This document shows, one piece after another, positions 14,655-22,705 of a stretch of DNA of 35,938 bases. Numbering within the stretch: the stretch's first letter is position 1; the number at the start of each line of letters is the position of its first letter. The DNA is taken from assembly GCA_036267255.1 (NCBI GenBank), contig DATAWK010000030.1:1-35938 (forward strand), in the 5' to 3' direction. Below the pieces are notes generated by a model. It did not search any database and had not been told where the DNA came from. It saw only the letters and a list, made by a program, of their open reading frames with translations. The stretch is from DATAWK01 sp036267255. Its GTDB lineage: Bacteria > Acidobacteriota > Terriglobia > Terriglobales > Acidobacteriaceae. The position numbers and the translations under genes are program-made.

Positions 14655-17231
14655 CTATTGGGCCTTGGTCAATTGTGCCAGGGCCTTTGCTGCTGCCTTC
14701 CGCTGCATTGCCAGCGGAGCACTGGCGGCAAGCTTTGCAAGCTGGGGTTTAAATTCGACCCTCGAGAAATGGGCGATGACATCATCGGCCACTAATTGCA
14801 GTGGAAAGTATCCGTCACTGAGTGCATCGGTCAGAGTCTGATGCAGGTGGGCCGACTGTTCGTCGCCGGCATTCACAGAAACGGTTGCCAGAGCTCTGAG
14901 CGCGGCTTGCCTGAGCCGCACCAGGTTTCCAGGTTTTGCATTCTCCAGTAACACGTCCAGAACACGGTCATCACCCGTGCCCGGCAATGCGGCCAGAATT
15001 GCAGATCGGACGTGTACATCGGGATTCTCGGCTAACCTGTCTGCCAATACCTGGAAAGAACGTGCGCTGGCGATCCCTCCAATGGCACGCGCGGCCGCCG
15101 CTTGTACCGCATAGCTGTCATCATGCTCAAGCGCGTTTACCCGGGCCGTATACACGCCGGTGTCTTTTCCCCAGGCGCCAAGAGCTTCAACTGCCGCACT
15201 GCGCACCCGGCTGTCGGGCTGTTTAAAGGCTTCCAACAAAGCATCGCGGGCCTGCGCCACCCCAAGCTTTCCGAGAGACGTCGCCGCTTCTGCGCGCACC
15301 GCGTAACACGCGTCACTATCAAGAATCGCCCGCAGTGCACGGACGCGGTCTTCTTCGGGAGGCACTGTCATGGCCGCCATCCGGTTCACTGCCCATAGAC
15401 GTGCGAGCACGGATGGATCATGCTGCGCCGCAGCCTGCATGGCTGCGAATGGTTGGTCAAACTGGAGGGTCTTATCGAGAAAGCCGTAAGGATCAAAATC
15501 GATCCATACCGGCTCGAAGGTCAGCGGGATGGTGAACTGCTGGTTGCGCTGATTGTTCCACAAGGTTTTATCGATCTGCTCTCCGTGTGCGCCGAATGCC
15601 ATAAGCTCGACCGGCATGGTGAAGACCGCGGGGACACCCTGCGTTTTCTGGGTTTGGGTGATAGTGATGATCTCAGATTTCCGGTCCGAGTCCCAGTTCG
15701 CCGTCACGCGATAATCCGGATGTCCTGCCTGATAGACCCATTCCTTGAAAAACCAATTCAGATCTTTCCCGGTCGCGCGGTTTAAGGCTGCGATCAAATC
15801 GGAAGTTGCCACGCTGCGTGTTTTATAAGTTGCGAGATACGCGTGCAGCGCGTGAAAAAACTCTTCCTTCTGCGAAGCGGTCTGGAGGCTTGCTTGCGAT
15901 CCATCCAGCACGTAGCGAAGCATGTCGAGCACCGCAGCGCCCTTCTCGTGCGTCGTCGCGTCGAACATATCGAAAGCATCGTCGTAATGAGGATCGACAA
16001 TCGGCCGCACGTACTCATGTTCTTCAATCTGCGCGGCAAGTTGATCCTCGCGCATCGCCAGCCGGTATGCGTCCTCCCCTTCGCGATACTGCGTATACAA
16101 AGCCTCCATATAGGTGGCGAACCCTTCATTGAGCCAGATGTTTGCCCAGTCGCCTCCCTGAACGTAGTCGCCAAACCAGTGCTGTCCCAGTTCATGCGAG
16201 ACGAGGTTCGTGCTCGGAAAGTCGAAGTCTGCACGCGCATCGTGCAGCGTAGTGTCGGTCAGGGTCGTCGCGCTCACGTTTTCTTGTCCGCCGAACGGAT
16301 AGTTGGTGACGGCAACCTGAGCGTATTGCTCATAGGGATACTCAATACCCGTTGCTCGCGAAAAGAGCCCGATCATATCGGGTGTGAGATGAAACGATCT
16401 CCTCGCGGTCGCATCGTCTACTTGGCGGTTGACGTAGTAATCCACGGGAATGTTGTGATAGGAATCGTGGAGCATTTTCCACGGGCCGACTGCCAACGAA
16501 ATCAGATACGAGCTGTGCGGGACACTCTCCTTCCAGTCATAGACGCTTTTACTACCCTCGTGCTGGACGGAGATGAGCCTTCCGTTCGAAACGACAACCT
16601 CGCCTTCGGGAACGGTCACAATCGTTTCGCTCGTTGCCATGTCGTTGGGATAGTCCCAGCAGGGAAACCAGAAATGGTTGAACGAGGGTTCACCCTGAGT
16701 GAACGCTTCATGCGGAAGGTCCGGAGATTGTGCCGACGGATGCACAAAGAAAAGACCCGTACGCGGCGCACCGTGATATGCAATGCGCAGCACCAGCGTC
16801 TGCGCAGAGTTGTAATCGCGGTCGAGCCTGATTCGGAGCTTCTCTGCCTCGGTTGAGTGCGTCAAGGGGCGCGCCGAACCTTCCTTACCGATAAGGCTGA
16901 CAGAGTCGATGTTCAACTCTGCGCTGTCAAGCGAAAGCGATCGGAGGCGCGGCGCCAGCGGTTTGAAGGTGATGAGATCGAATCCGGATATCACTCCGTT
17001 GTCGATATCGAGATTGATCTCCAGTTTGTAATGAATCACGTGAAATTTTCGGACGGGTGGGTGTTGCCAGACTGCCGGATCGCCGAAGGACGCGGTTGCA
17101 TTTTGTGCGGCCACAAGCAGTACATGGGAGAGAAACACAAGAAGTCCCAGGAAGCGCATCCAACCTGAGAGTTTAGCGAGATGAAATCTGCGCCGAGTTG
17201 CCGCAGCTCGCAAATCATGTGGAGTTTGCAT
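14655..17231 (-). CDS. M1-family zinc aminopeptidase with C-terminal HEAT repeats
   Basis: An 858-residue exported protein. A long basic lead precedes a hydrophobic segment (MRFLGLLVFLSHVLLVAA, about 25-42), so it is secreted or membrane-tethered; Met25 is an alternative start. The beta-saddle domain covers about 60-260. The exopeptidase motif appears as GGQEN (314-318) in place of GAMEN. The zinc site is HELGQH (346-351) with the distal Glu in NEGFA (369). The C-terminal part from about residue 590 is made of HEAT-like helical repeats (AEAATSLGKLGVAQARDALL, SAAVEALGAWG, QAAAARAIGGIA). The enzyme removes N-terminal residues from peptides, probably in the periplasm. Confidence 0.88.
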   Translation of the reverse strand: MQTPHDLRAAATRRRFHLAKLSGWMRFLGLLVFLSHVLLVAAQNATASFGDPAVWQHPPVRKFHVIHYKLEINLDIDNGVISGFDLITFKPLAPRLRSLSLDSAELNIDSVSLIGKEGSARPLTHSTEAEKLRIRLDRDYNSAQTLVLRIAYHGAPRTGLFFVHPSAQSPDLPHEAFTQGEPSFNHFWFPCWDYPNDMATSETIVTVPEGEVVVSNGRLISVQHEGSKSVYDWKESVPHSSYLISLAVGPWKMLHDSYHNIPVDYYVNRQVDDATARRSFHLTPDMIGLFSRATGIEYPYEQYAQVAVTNYPFGGQENVSATTLTDTTLHDARADFDFPSTNLVSHELGQHWFGDYVQGGDWANIWLNEGFATYMEALYTQYREGEDAYRLAMREDQLAAQIEEHEYVRPIVDPHYDDAFDMFDATTHEKGAAVLDMLRYVLDGSQASLQTASQKEEFFHALHAYLATYKTRSVATSDLIAALNRATGKDLNWFFKEWVYQAGHPDYRVTANWDSDRKSEIITITQTQKTQGVPAVFTMPVELMAFGAHGEQIDKTLWNNQRNQQFTIPLTFEPVWIDFDPYGFLDKTLQFDQPFAAMQAAAQHDPSVLARLWAVNRMAAMTVPPEEDRVRALRAILDSDACYAVRAEAATSLGKLGVAQARDALLEAFKQPDSRVRSAAVEALGAWGKDTGVYTARVNALEHDDSYAVQAAAARAIGGIASARSFQVLADRLAENPDVHVRSAILAALPGTGDDRVLDVLLENAKPGNLVRLRQAALRALATVSVNAGDEQSAHLHQTLTDALSDGYFPLQLVADDVIAHFSRVEFKPQLAKLAASAPLAMQRKAAAKALAQLTKAQ

Positions 17232-17446
17232 TTAACCTTATTTTGTACCTGAAATTTGACCCTGGTCTTGAATGGAATTGACGAGTAGAAGACTGTGCTT
17301 GTATTTCTCGGTCTTATGCTTCGCCGGTGACTTGGCTCTTCTCTGATTTTCTTCCCGGTGCTCTCTTAATTTCCTAAGCTGGCGCATCCTGGCGCTTGCA
17401 CGGTCGGCTCCGCAAATGTAGCTTCGCTGCAGGGTATCGTTTGACA

Positions 17447-17638
17447 ATGTCTGGCCGCAAATCGAATACCGCAAAGGCCGAACAGGCGCCAATGTGTCTC
17501 GCTGATTCGACCGAACCGCGAGATTCAACTCTCCGGTTGCGCGTGGAAGTCGACTGTCTGCCTGGGCAGGGAGTGAAAGCCGAAATGGTCATCCCTTCCG
17601 AACAATTTCCGCGCTCCCTGCCCGATTCTCAGGGATGA
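17447..17638 (+). CDS. Possible small protein, 63 aa, unrecognised
   Basis: The gap between the divergent M1 peptidase and enolase-superfamily genes (17232-17793) contains one plus-strand frame with an ATG at 17447. Its second half (STLRLRVEVDCLPGQG, KAEMVIPSEQFPRS) looks somewhat protein-like, but no ribosome-binding site or family signature is visible. The opposite strand is also open across much of it. I list it as a low-confidence candidate. Apart from the palindrome at 17659-17677, I see nothing else in this stretch. Confidence 0.2.
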   Translation: MSGRKSNTAKAEQAPMCLADSTEPRDSTLRLRVEVDCLPGQGVKAEMVIPSEQFPRSLPDSQG

Positions 17639-17658
17639 GCCGGCCGAGATAACGACCT

Positions 17659-17677
17659 TATATCGCCGCACGATATA
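17659..17677. promoter_or_regulatory. Palindrome TATATCG-N5-CGATATA, copy 2 (operator candidate)
   Basis: The arms TATATCG and CGATATA are identical to those at 1435-1453, with spacer CCGCA. It lies about 120 nt upstream of the enolase-superfamily gene and far upstream of the M1 peptidase gene on the other strand. Two perfect copies with the same spacing, both in gaps before genes, argue for a shared DNA-binding regulator. Confidence 0.5.
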
Positions 17678-17793
17678 TTGCCGGCAATCCAGGCCGATTA
17701 AGAGTAAACCACTCTCTCCTGCGTTACATCGAAAGCATATCGGTTGCTGGGCTCAGTTCAAGATGAGACTGAGCGAGTTGCCGTGTGCCCGCT

Positions 17794-18897
17794 ATGCCAT
17801 TGTCTTCCAGCAGCGTTCCCATCAAACAAATGGACGTGTCGACTTATGCAATTCCGACCGATTTCGCCGAATCCGACGGGACTTTGGAATGGGACCGCAC
17901 CACAATCGTGATTGTCATAGTCAGTGGCGGCAACCAACAGGGAGTTGGATACACGTACGCTGACAATGCCACGGCCAGTCTCATTCACGATACCTTGCGG
18001 CCAATTGTCTGCGGCGCAGACGCACTTTCCCCGAGCGCCATCTACATGGCATGTTGGCGGCGCATCCGAAATCTTGGCCGTCCGGGGATTTGCTCGATGG
18101 CAATCTCTGCCGTGGATTGCGCCGTCTGGGATCTTAAAGCGCGGCTGTTGGGCGCTCCGCTGGTCACATTGTTAGGGCAAGTTCGCCAGGGCGCGGCAAT
18201 TTACGGCAGCGGGGGATTTACTTCGTATTCGGACAAGCAACTGGTTAATCAGCTTGCCGGATGGATCGACCGCGGCATCCCGAGCGTAAAGATGAAAGTC
18301 GGGCGCGATAGAGGTCGAGACCGGGACCGAGTCCGGGTGGCGCGAGAAGCGATTGGGAAAGATGCTCAGCTCTTCGTCGATGCGAACGGCGCGTACACCC
18401 GCCGGGAGGCGTTGAGGCAGGCGTCGATATTCGATGAGTTCGACGTCAGCTGGTTCGAAGAACCCGTTTCATCCGATGATCTCGATGGTCTTCGCTGGCT
18501 CCGCGATCATGCGCCCGTTCGAATGGACATTGCCGCCGGCGAATATGGTTACGACATCTTCTATTTTCAACGGATGCTCGCCGCCCAAGCCGTGGATGTG
18601 CAACAGGCCGATATCACTCGTTGTGGGGGTGTAACCGGTTTTATGCAGGTTGCAACCCTCTGCCAAAGTTTTAATATTCCGCTTTCCTGCCACACCTCGC
18701 CCGCGCTGCACACGCATGTCGCCTGTGCGGCGCCTCCGTTCAGAAACCTTGAATATTTTCACGACCACGTACGAATTGAGCAAATGTTGTTCGATGGCTT
18801 GCCTCAATTGATCGATGGAGAATTGCGTCCGGACTTGTCGCGTCCCGGTACCGGACTCGAGATAAAACGATCTGACGCCGAGAAATTTGCTGCTTGA
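17794..18897 (+). CDS. Enolase-superfamily (mandelate racemase/muconate-lactonizing type) enzyme
   Basis: About 367 residues. The N-terminal capping domain begins IKQMDVSTYAIPTD. The barrel carries SVKMKVGRD (the K-x-K catalytic lysines), LFVDANGAYTR, SWFEEPVSSDD and AAGEYGYD, which supply the three acidic Mg2+ ligands. QADITRCGGVTGF and SCHTSPALH supply the later catalytic segment and a His. The pattern suggests acid-sugar dehydration or racemisation; the exact substrate is not determined. The start is unclear: GTG 17785, ATG 17794 and ATG 17830 all lack a good ribosome-binding site. The gene ends 10 nt before the FAD/Fe-S oxidoreductase, so the two are expected to work on the same pathway. 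Confidence 0.85.
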   Translation: MPLSSSSVPIKQMDVSTYAIPTDFAESDGTLEWDRTTIVIVIVSGGNQQGVGYTYADNATASLIHDTLRPIVCGADALSPSAIYMACWRRIRNLGRPGICSMAISAVDCAVWDLKARLLGAPLVTLLGQVRQGAAIYGSGGFTSYSDKQLVNQLAGWIDRGIPSVKMKVGRDRGRDRDRVRVAREAIGKDAQLFVDANGAYTRREALRQASIFDEFDVSWFEEPVSSDDLDGLRWLRDHAPVRMDIAAGEYGYDIFYFQRMLAAQAVDVQQADITRCGGVTGFMQVATLCQSFNIPLSCHTSPALHTHVACAAPPFRNLEYFHDHVRIEQMLFDGLPQLIDGELRPDLSRPGTGLEIKRSDAEKFAA

Positions 18898-18907
18898 AGG
18901 AGAGTTG

Positions 18908-21900
18908 ATGGCTGTTAATAGAGTTCCATTCATTCCGGCTGAAGAGCTTAAAGGCACCGCGAGCGCGTCCGAAATCGATATACCTTCCCTCAAATCCGAA
19001 CTGGAGAAGAATGTTGAAGGAGAGGTGCGCTTCGACGCCGGCAGCCGCGCCATGTATGCCGTCGATGCGTCGAACTATCGGCAAGTGCCGATTGCGGTGG
19101 TCATTCCTCGATCAAAAGAAGACGTGGTGCAAACCGTTGCTGCGTGCAGAAAGTATGGAGCGCCTTTGCTTTCGCGTGGCGGGGGGACAAGCCTTGCGGG
19201 GCAGTGCTGCAATGTCGCGGTCGTAATTGACTGGACAAAGTACATGCATGGCGTACAGGAACTACATTTGAATGAGAAGTGGGCGAAGGTGCTTCCCGGA
19301 ACGACTTGCGATGAGTTGCGCAAGAAAGCCATGCACGAATCTGACAAGCGGCTGACCTGGGGGCCCGATCCTGCCACCCACGACCACTGCACGTTCGGCG
19401 GCATGATCGGGAACAATTCTTGCGGCGCTCATGCGCAGATGGCAGGCAAGGCCGAAGACAATATCGACGAACTCGAAGTTCTTCTTTATGACGGCACGCG
19501 CCTGAACGTGGGATGGATGACTGAGGCGGAGTTGGAGAGCCAGATTCTGAATGGCGGCAGGACGGGTGAGATTTATCGCGGGTTGAAGTCCATTCGTACT
19601 CGCTATGCCGATCTGATCCAAAAAAGATATCCCAAGATTCCTCGCCGTGTTTCCGGCTACAACCTCAATGAACTCCTTCCCGGCGAAGACGGCAGGGTCA
19701 ACATAGCCCGTGCTCTGGTAGGTAGCGAAGGCACGCTGGTCACCCTGCTGGAAGCAAAATGCCGGCTCATTCCCGCTAAAGCTGAGCGAGTGATCGTGAT
19801 GCTCGGCTATCCGGACGTTTATACCGCCGCCGACCACGTGATGGATATAGTCCCTCATCAACCGACCGCGCTCGAAGGCGTCGATTACCGGCTGTACGAA
19901 AACATCGAGAGGAAACACACACGCGGCCAGAAATATCTCGGCTTACTGCCTGAAGGCAAGGGCTGGCTCATGGCTGAGTTTGGCGCCGACAAGAAAGAAG
20001 ATGCGATTGGCATTGCGCATGATGTGATGGACGCACTGAAGAAGAAAAAAGACGCGCCGAGCATGAAGTTGTTCGACGATTCTGCAGATGTGCAACACCT
20101 CTGGGGCGTGCGCGAAGCCGGGCTCGGTGCGACCGCATTCGTTCCGGGAGAACCTGATACCTGGCCGGGATGGGAGGATTCCGCCGTAGCTCCAGAAGTG
20201 CTGGGTGGATATCTGCGCGAACTTCGAGAGTTATTTCAGAAGTATCGCTACGATCCATCGCTCTATGGCCATTTCGGGCAGGGCTGCGTGCACTGCCGCG
20301 TGAATTTCGATCTGACAAGCGCGCAGGGAATTCGGACCTGGCGATTATTTCTTGAAGAGGCCACCGACCTTTGCGTCAAATACGGCGGAAGTTTGAGCGG
20401 AGAGCACGGGGATGGACAGGCACGCGCCGAATTTCTCTACAAAATGTTTGGGAAAGAGCTGATTCAGGCTTTTAGAGAATTCAAGTCCATTTGGGACCCG
20501 GACTGGAAGATGAATCCCGGAAAAGTGATCGATCCGCATCGCGTGGATGAGAATTTACGTCTCGGCGCCGATTATCACCCGTGGGATCCGCCAACCCACT
20601 TTCAATTTCCGGACGACAATGGCAGTTTTGCTCACGCCGCACTTCGCTGCGTGGGAATCGGCAAATGCCGCCGCAAAGAAGGCGAAAAACCGGACGACGA
20701 CACCATGTGTCCCAGTTTCATGGTGACGCATGAAGAGCGTGACACAACTCGCGGCCGTGCCCATCACCTTTGGGAGATGCTGCACGGCGATGTCATCACG
20801 CAGGGATGGCGCGATGACAGTGTCAAAGAGGCGCTCGATCTTTGCCTTGCCTGCAAGGGATGCAAGGGCGATTGCCCAGTCAATGTCGATATGGCCACCT
20901 ACAAAGCTGAATTTCTTTCTCACTACTGGGATGAACGTGTTCGGCCAAGGCAGGCTTACGCTTTTGGTCTGATCGATCAGTGGTCGCGTGCCGCATCGCT
21001 GTGGCCGGGACTTGTGAATCTTGTAACGCAAACGCCGGGTTTAAGTCATGCCGCGAAACTGATGGCGGGCATGCCGCTCCAGCGGCGTATTCCTGAGTTT
21101 GCGCCGCAAACATTTCGAGATTGGTTCAAGAAACATGAGGCGAGCTCGAACGACGAATACCGGCACGTGATTCTCTGGGCGGACACGTTCAACAATTATT
21201 TCTTCCCTGAAACTGCGCAGGCAGCGACTCACGTGCTCGAAGACGCAGGGTTCAAAGTGAGTGTGCCGATGATGCACTTGTGTTGCGGCAGGCCACTCTA
21301 CGACTATGGTTTTCTGGACCTGGCAAAACAATATCTGCGGAAAATTCTGGACACACTCAAGCCGCAGATTGAAATGGAGCTCCCTGTTGTTGTGCTAGAA
21401 CCCAGTTGCGCCTCCGTTTTTCGCGACGAATTGCACAATCTCTTTCCCGAAGACCCACTCGCGAAAAAACTGGCAGGGCAAACTTTCCTGCTTAGCGAAT
21501 TCCTCGACCAGAAAGCTGAAAAATGGCAAGCTCCGAAGATTGAGCGCCAGGCTCTGGTGCAGGGCCATTGCCATCACAAATCCGTGCTGGGATTCGGCTC
21601 AGAGAACAAGATCATGCAAAAGCTTGGCCTCGATCACAAACCACTCACTTCCGGTTGCTGCGGTATGGCGGGGTCGTTCGGCTTTGAAGCTGACAAATAC
21701 AAGATTTCCGTCGATATTGGCGAGCGGGTACTTCTCCCCGCAGTACGCGATGCCGCACCTGACACCATTATTGTGGCGGACGGATTCAGTTGCCGCGAGC
21801 AGATCGCGCAGGAAACGAAAAGAGAGGCACTGCATCTTGCAGAAGTGATTGAACTGGGGCCAGCCGGCTATCACATCGCCCCGGGCAGCTATGCAGAGTC

Positions 21901-22018
21901 CGAGATTGTGAAGCGGCGCAAAGACTCGAGACGCAGGGCTCGCTTCAGCGCTCTAATTACGCTGGCTGCGATTGGCTTAGGAGCGGTGGCGCTTACAAAA
22001 TTGGCAAAGAAACTGTGA
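18908..22018 (+). CDS. FAD-linked oxidase / Fe-S / CCG-domain fusion (D-lactate dehydrogenase or glycolate oxidase type)
   Basis: The protein has 1,036 residues. The start ATG is preceded by GAAGGAGA at ideal distance. The N-terminus is a PCMH FAD-binding domain (LLSRGGGTSLAGQC, GGMIGNNSCGAH, LVGSEGTLVTLLEA), followed by an FAD-oxidase C-terminal domain with GHFGQGCVHCRVNFDL and SGEHGDGQAR. Around residues 580-655 lie two Fe-S clusters' worth of cysteines (CVGIGKC...CPSF and CLACKGCKGDCPVNVD). Two CCG motifs follow (LCCGRPLYDYG near 792 and GCCGMAGSFGFE near 915), as in GlpC/LldE-type heterodisulfide-like domains. This oxidises a D-2-hydroxy acid and passes electrons towards quinone. Unusually, it ends in a basic patch and one hydrophobic helix (LITLAAIGLGAVALTKLAKKL), a likely membrane anchor. 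Confidence 0.9.
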   Translation: MAVNRVPFIPAEELKGTASASEIDIPSLKSELEKNVEGEVRFDAGSRAMYAVDASNYRQVPIAVVIPRSKEDVVQTVAACRKYGAPLLSRGGGTSLAGQCCNVAVVIDWTKYMHGVQELHLNEKWAKVLPGTTCDELRKKAMHESDKRLTWGPDPATHDHCTFGGMIGNNSCGAHAQMAGKAEDNIDELEVLLYDGTRLNVGWMTEAELESQILNGGRTGEIYRGLKSIRTRYADLIQKRYPKIPRRVSGYNLNELLPGEDGRVNIARALVGSEGTLVTLLEAKCRLIPAKAERVIVMLGYPDVYTAADHVMDIVPHQPTALEGVDYRLYENIERKHTRGQKYLGLLPEGKGWLMAEFGADKKEDAIGIAHDVMDALKKKKDAPSMKLFDDSADVQHLWGVREAGLGATAFVPGEPDTWPGWEDSAVAPEVLGGYLRELRELFQKYRYDPSLYGHFGQGCVHCRVNFDLTSAQGIRTWRLFLEEATDLCVKYGGSLSGEHGDGQARAEFLYKMFGKELIQAFREFKSIWDPDWKMNPGKVIDPHRVDENLRLGADYHPWDPPTHFQFPDDNGSFAHAALRCVGIGKCRRKEGEKPDDDTMCPSFMVTHEERDTTRGRAHHLWEMLHGDVITQGWRDDSVKEALDLCLACKGCKGDCPVNVDMATYKAEFLSHYWDERVRPRQAYAFGLIDQWSRAASLWPGLVNLVTQTPGLSHAAKLMAGMPLQRRIPEFAPQTFRDWFKKHEASSNDEYRHVILWADTFNNYFFPETAQAATHVLEDAGFKVSVPMMHLCCGRPLYDYGFLDLAKQYLRKILDTLKPQIEMELPVVVLEPSCASVFRDELHNLFPEDPLAKKLAGQTFLLSEFLDQKAEKWQAPKIERQALVQGHCHHKSVLGFGSENKIMQKLGLDHKPLTSGCCGMAGSFGFEADKYKISVDIGERVLLPAVRDAAPDTIIVADGFSCREQIAQETKREALHLAEVIELGPAGYHIAPGSYAESEIVKRRKDSRRRARFSALITLAAIGLGAVALTKLAKKL

Positions 22019-22027
22019 GGTGGAAAT

Positions 22028-22408
22028 ATGGCGGATGCCATCGGGAAAAAAGAATGGGTGATCGCTGAAGGCTACATTCCTGCTGGAAGCCAGGGTCCGG
22101 AGCCCGAGATGACGAGCCACGAAACGGTGTGCATTCTAAATACCTCGGATCAGAATGCGAACGTTGAAATCACGATTTACTACTCCGACCGCGAACCGGT
22201 GGGGCCTTATCGGGTCAAGGTGGGAGCACGGCGGACCCAACATGTTCGTTTCAACGATCTTCGCGATCCTGAAATGATTCCGCGCGGCACTGATTTTTCA
22301 AGCGTCATTCGCTCCAACGTGCCGATCGTGGCGCAGCATACTCGCCTCGACTCTCGTCAGAATGCGAATGCACTACTGAGTACCATTGCGTATCCGGGAG
22401 CGGCCTGA
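22028..22408 (+). CDS. Sensory rhodopsin transducer (ASRT)-family protein
   Basis: The protein has 126 residues. VIAEGYIPAG, GPEPEMTSHETVCILNTS, TIYYSDREPVGPYRV, ARRTQHVRFNDL and VPIVAQHTRLDSRQNANAL are the conserved pieces of the Anabaena sensory rhodopsin transducer family (PF07100), a small soluble beta-sandwich forming tetramers. In Anabaena it binds a microbial rhodopsin; most relatives occur without rhodopsins, and a carbohydrate-related role has been proposed for the family. Here no rhodopsin is in the window. GAGGTGG overlapping the stop of the oxidoreductase gene serves as ribosome-binding site, so it is the third gene of a sugar-acid/hydroxy-acid operon. A metabolite-binding accessory role is my inference. 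Confidence 0.85.
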   Translation: MADAIGKKEWVIAEGYIPAGSQGPEPEMTSHETVCILNTSDQNANVEITIYYSDREPVGPYRVKVGARRTQHVRFNDLRDPEMIPRGTDFSSVIRSNVPIVAQHTRLDSRQNANALLSTIAYPGAA

Positions 22409-22585
22409 AGAAAGTGTGCATGATTTTCGCTGGGGGGGGACACTTCCAGTGGAATTTCCGGCGCGTCTTTCCGGTTCTTTCGACCGTTGCCATTGTACTG
22501 ACTGGTCCCATCCAGAGATTGCGATACCGGGTTTAAAGGGCCTAATACCACCGGCCTAACTCCTTTGTGTTCTAGCGGCATTGCA

Positions 22586-22653
22586 ACCATGTCCTTTATA
22601 TTCCCTCACCATGTCCTTTTGTGACCTTACGGCTCAAAGGCACAAAAGGCACA
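22586..22653 (+). repeat. Promoter-region direct repeats (12 bp x2 and 9 bp x2)
   Basis: ACCATGTCCTTT occurs at 22586-22597 and again at 22608-22619, exactly 22 bp apart (two helical turns). AAAGGCACA then occurs twice in tandem (22636-22653). Both lie between the transducer-family gene and the start of the anchor-D lipoprotein gene. Direct repeats spaced on one DNA face look like regulator half-sites. The rest of the gap 22409-22705 shows only a run of eight G near 22430. Confidence 0.45.
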
Positions 22654-22705
22654 CTAGCCTTTCAGCCTGAGGGACTGACAGACACCGTTTCCCCAAAAAC
22701 CCAAC

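Noticed and set aside
15843..16856. 337-codon plus-strand frame inside the M1 peptidase
   Set aside because: It lies wholly antisense to the catalytic domain of the peptidase and has no recognisable motif; high GC in codon third positions explains the opening.
22428..22440. Run of eight G as a phase-variation tract
   Set aside because: It lies downstream of the transducer-family stop and well upstream of the next gene, with no frame depending on its length.
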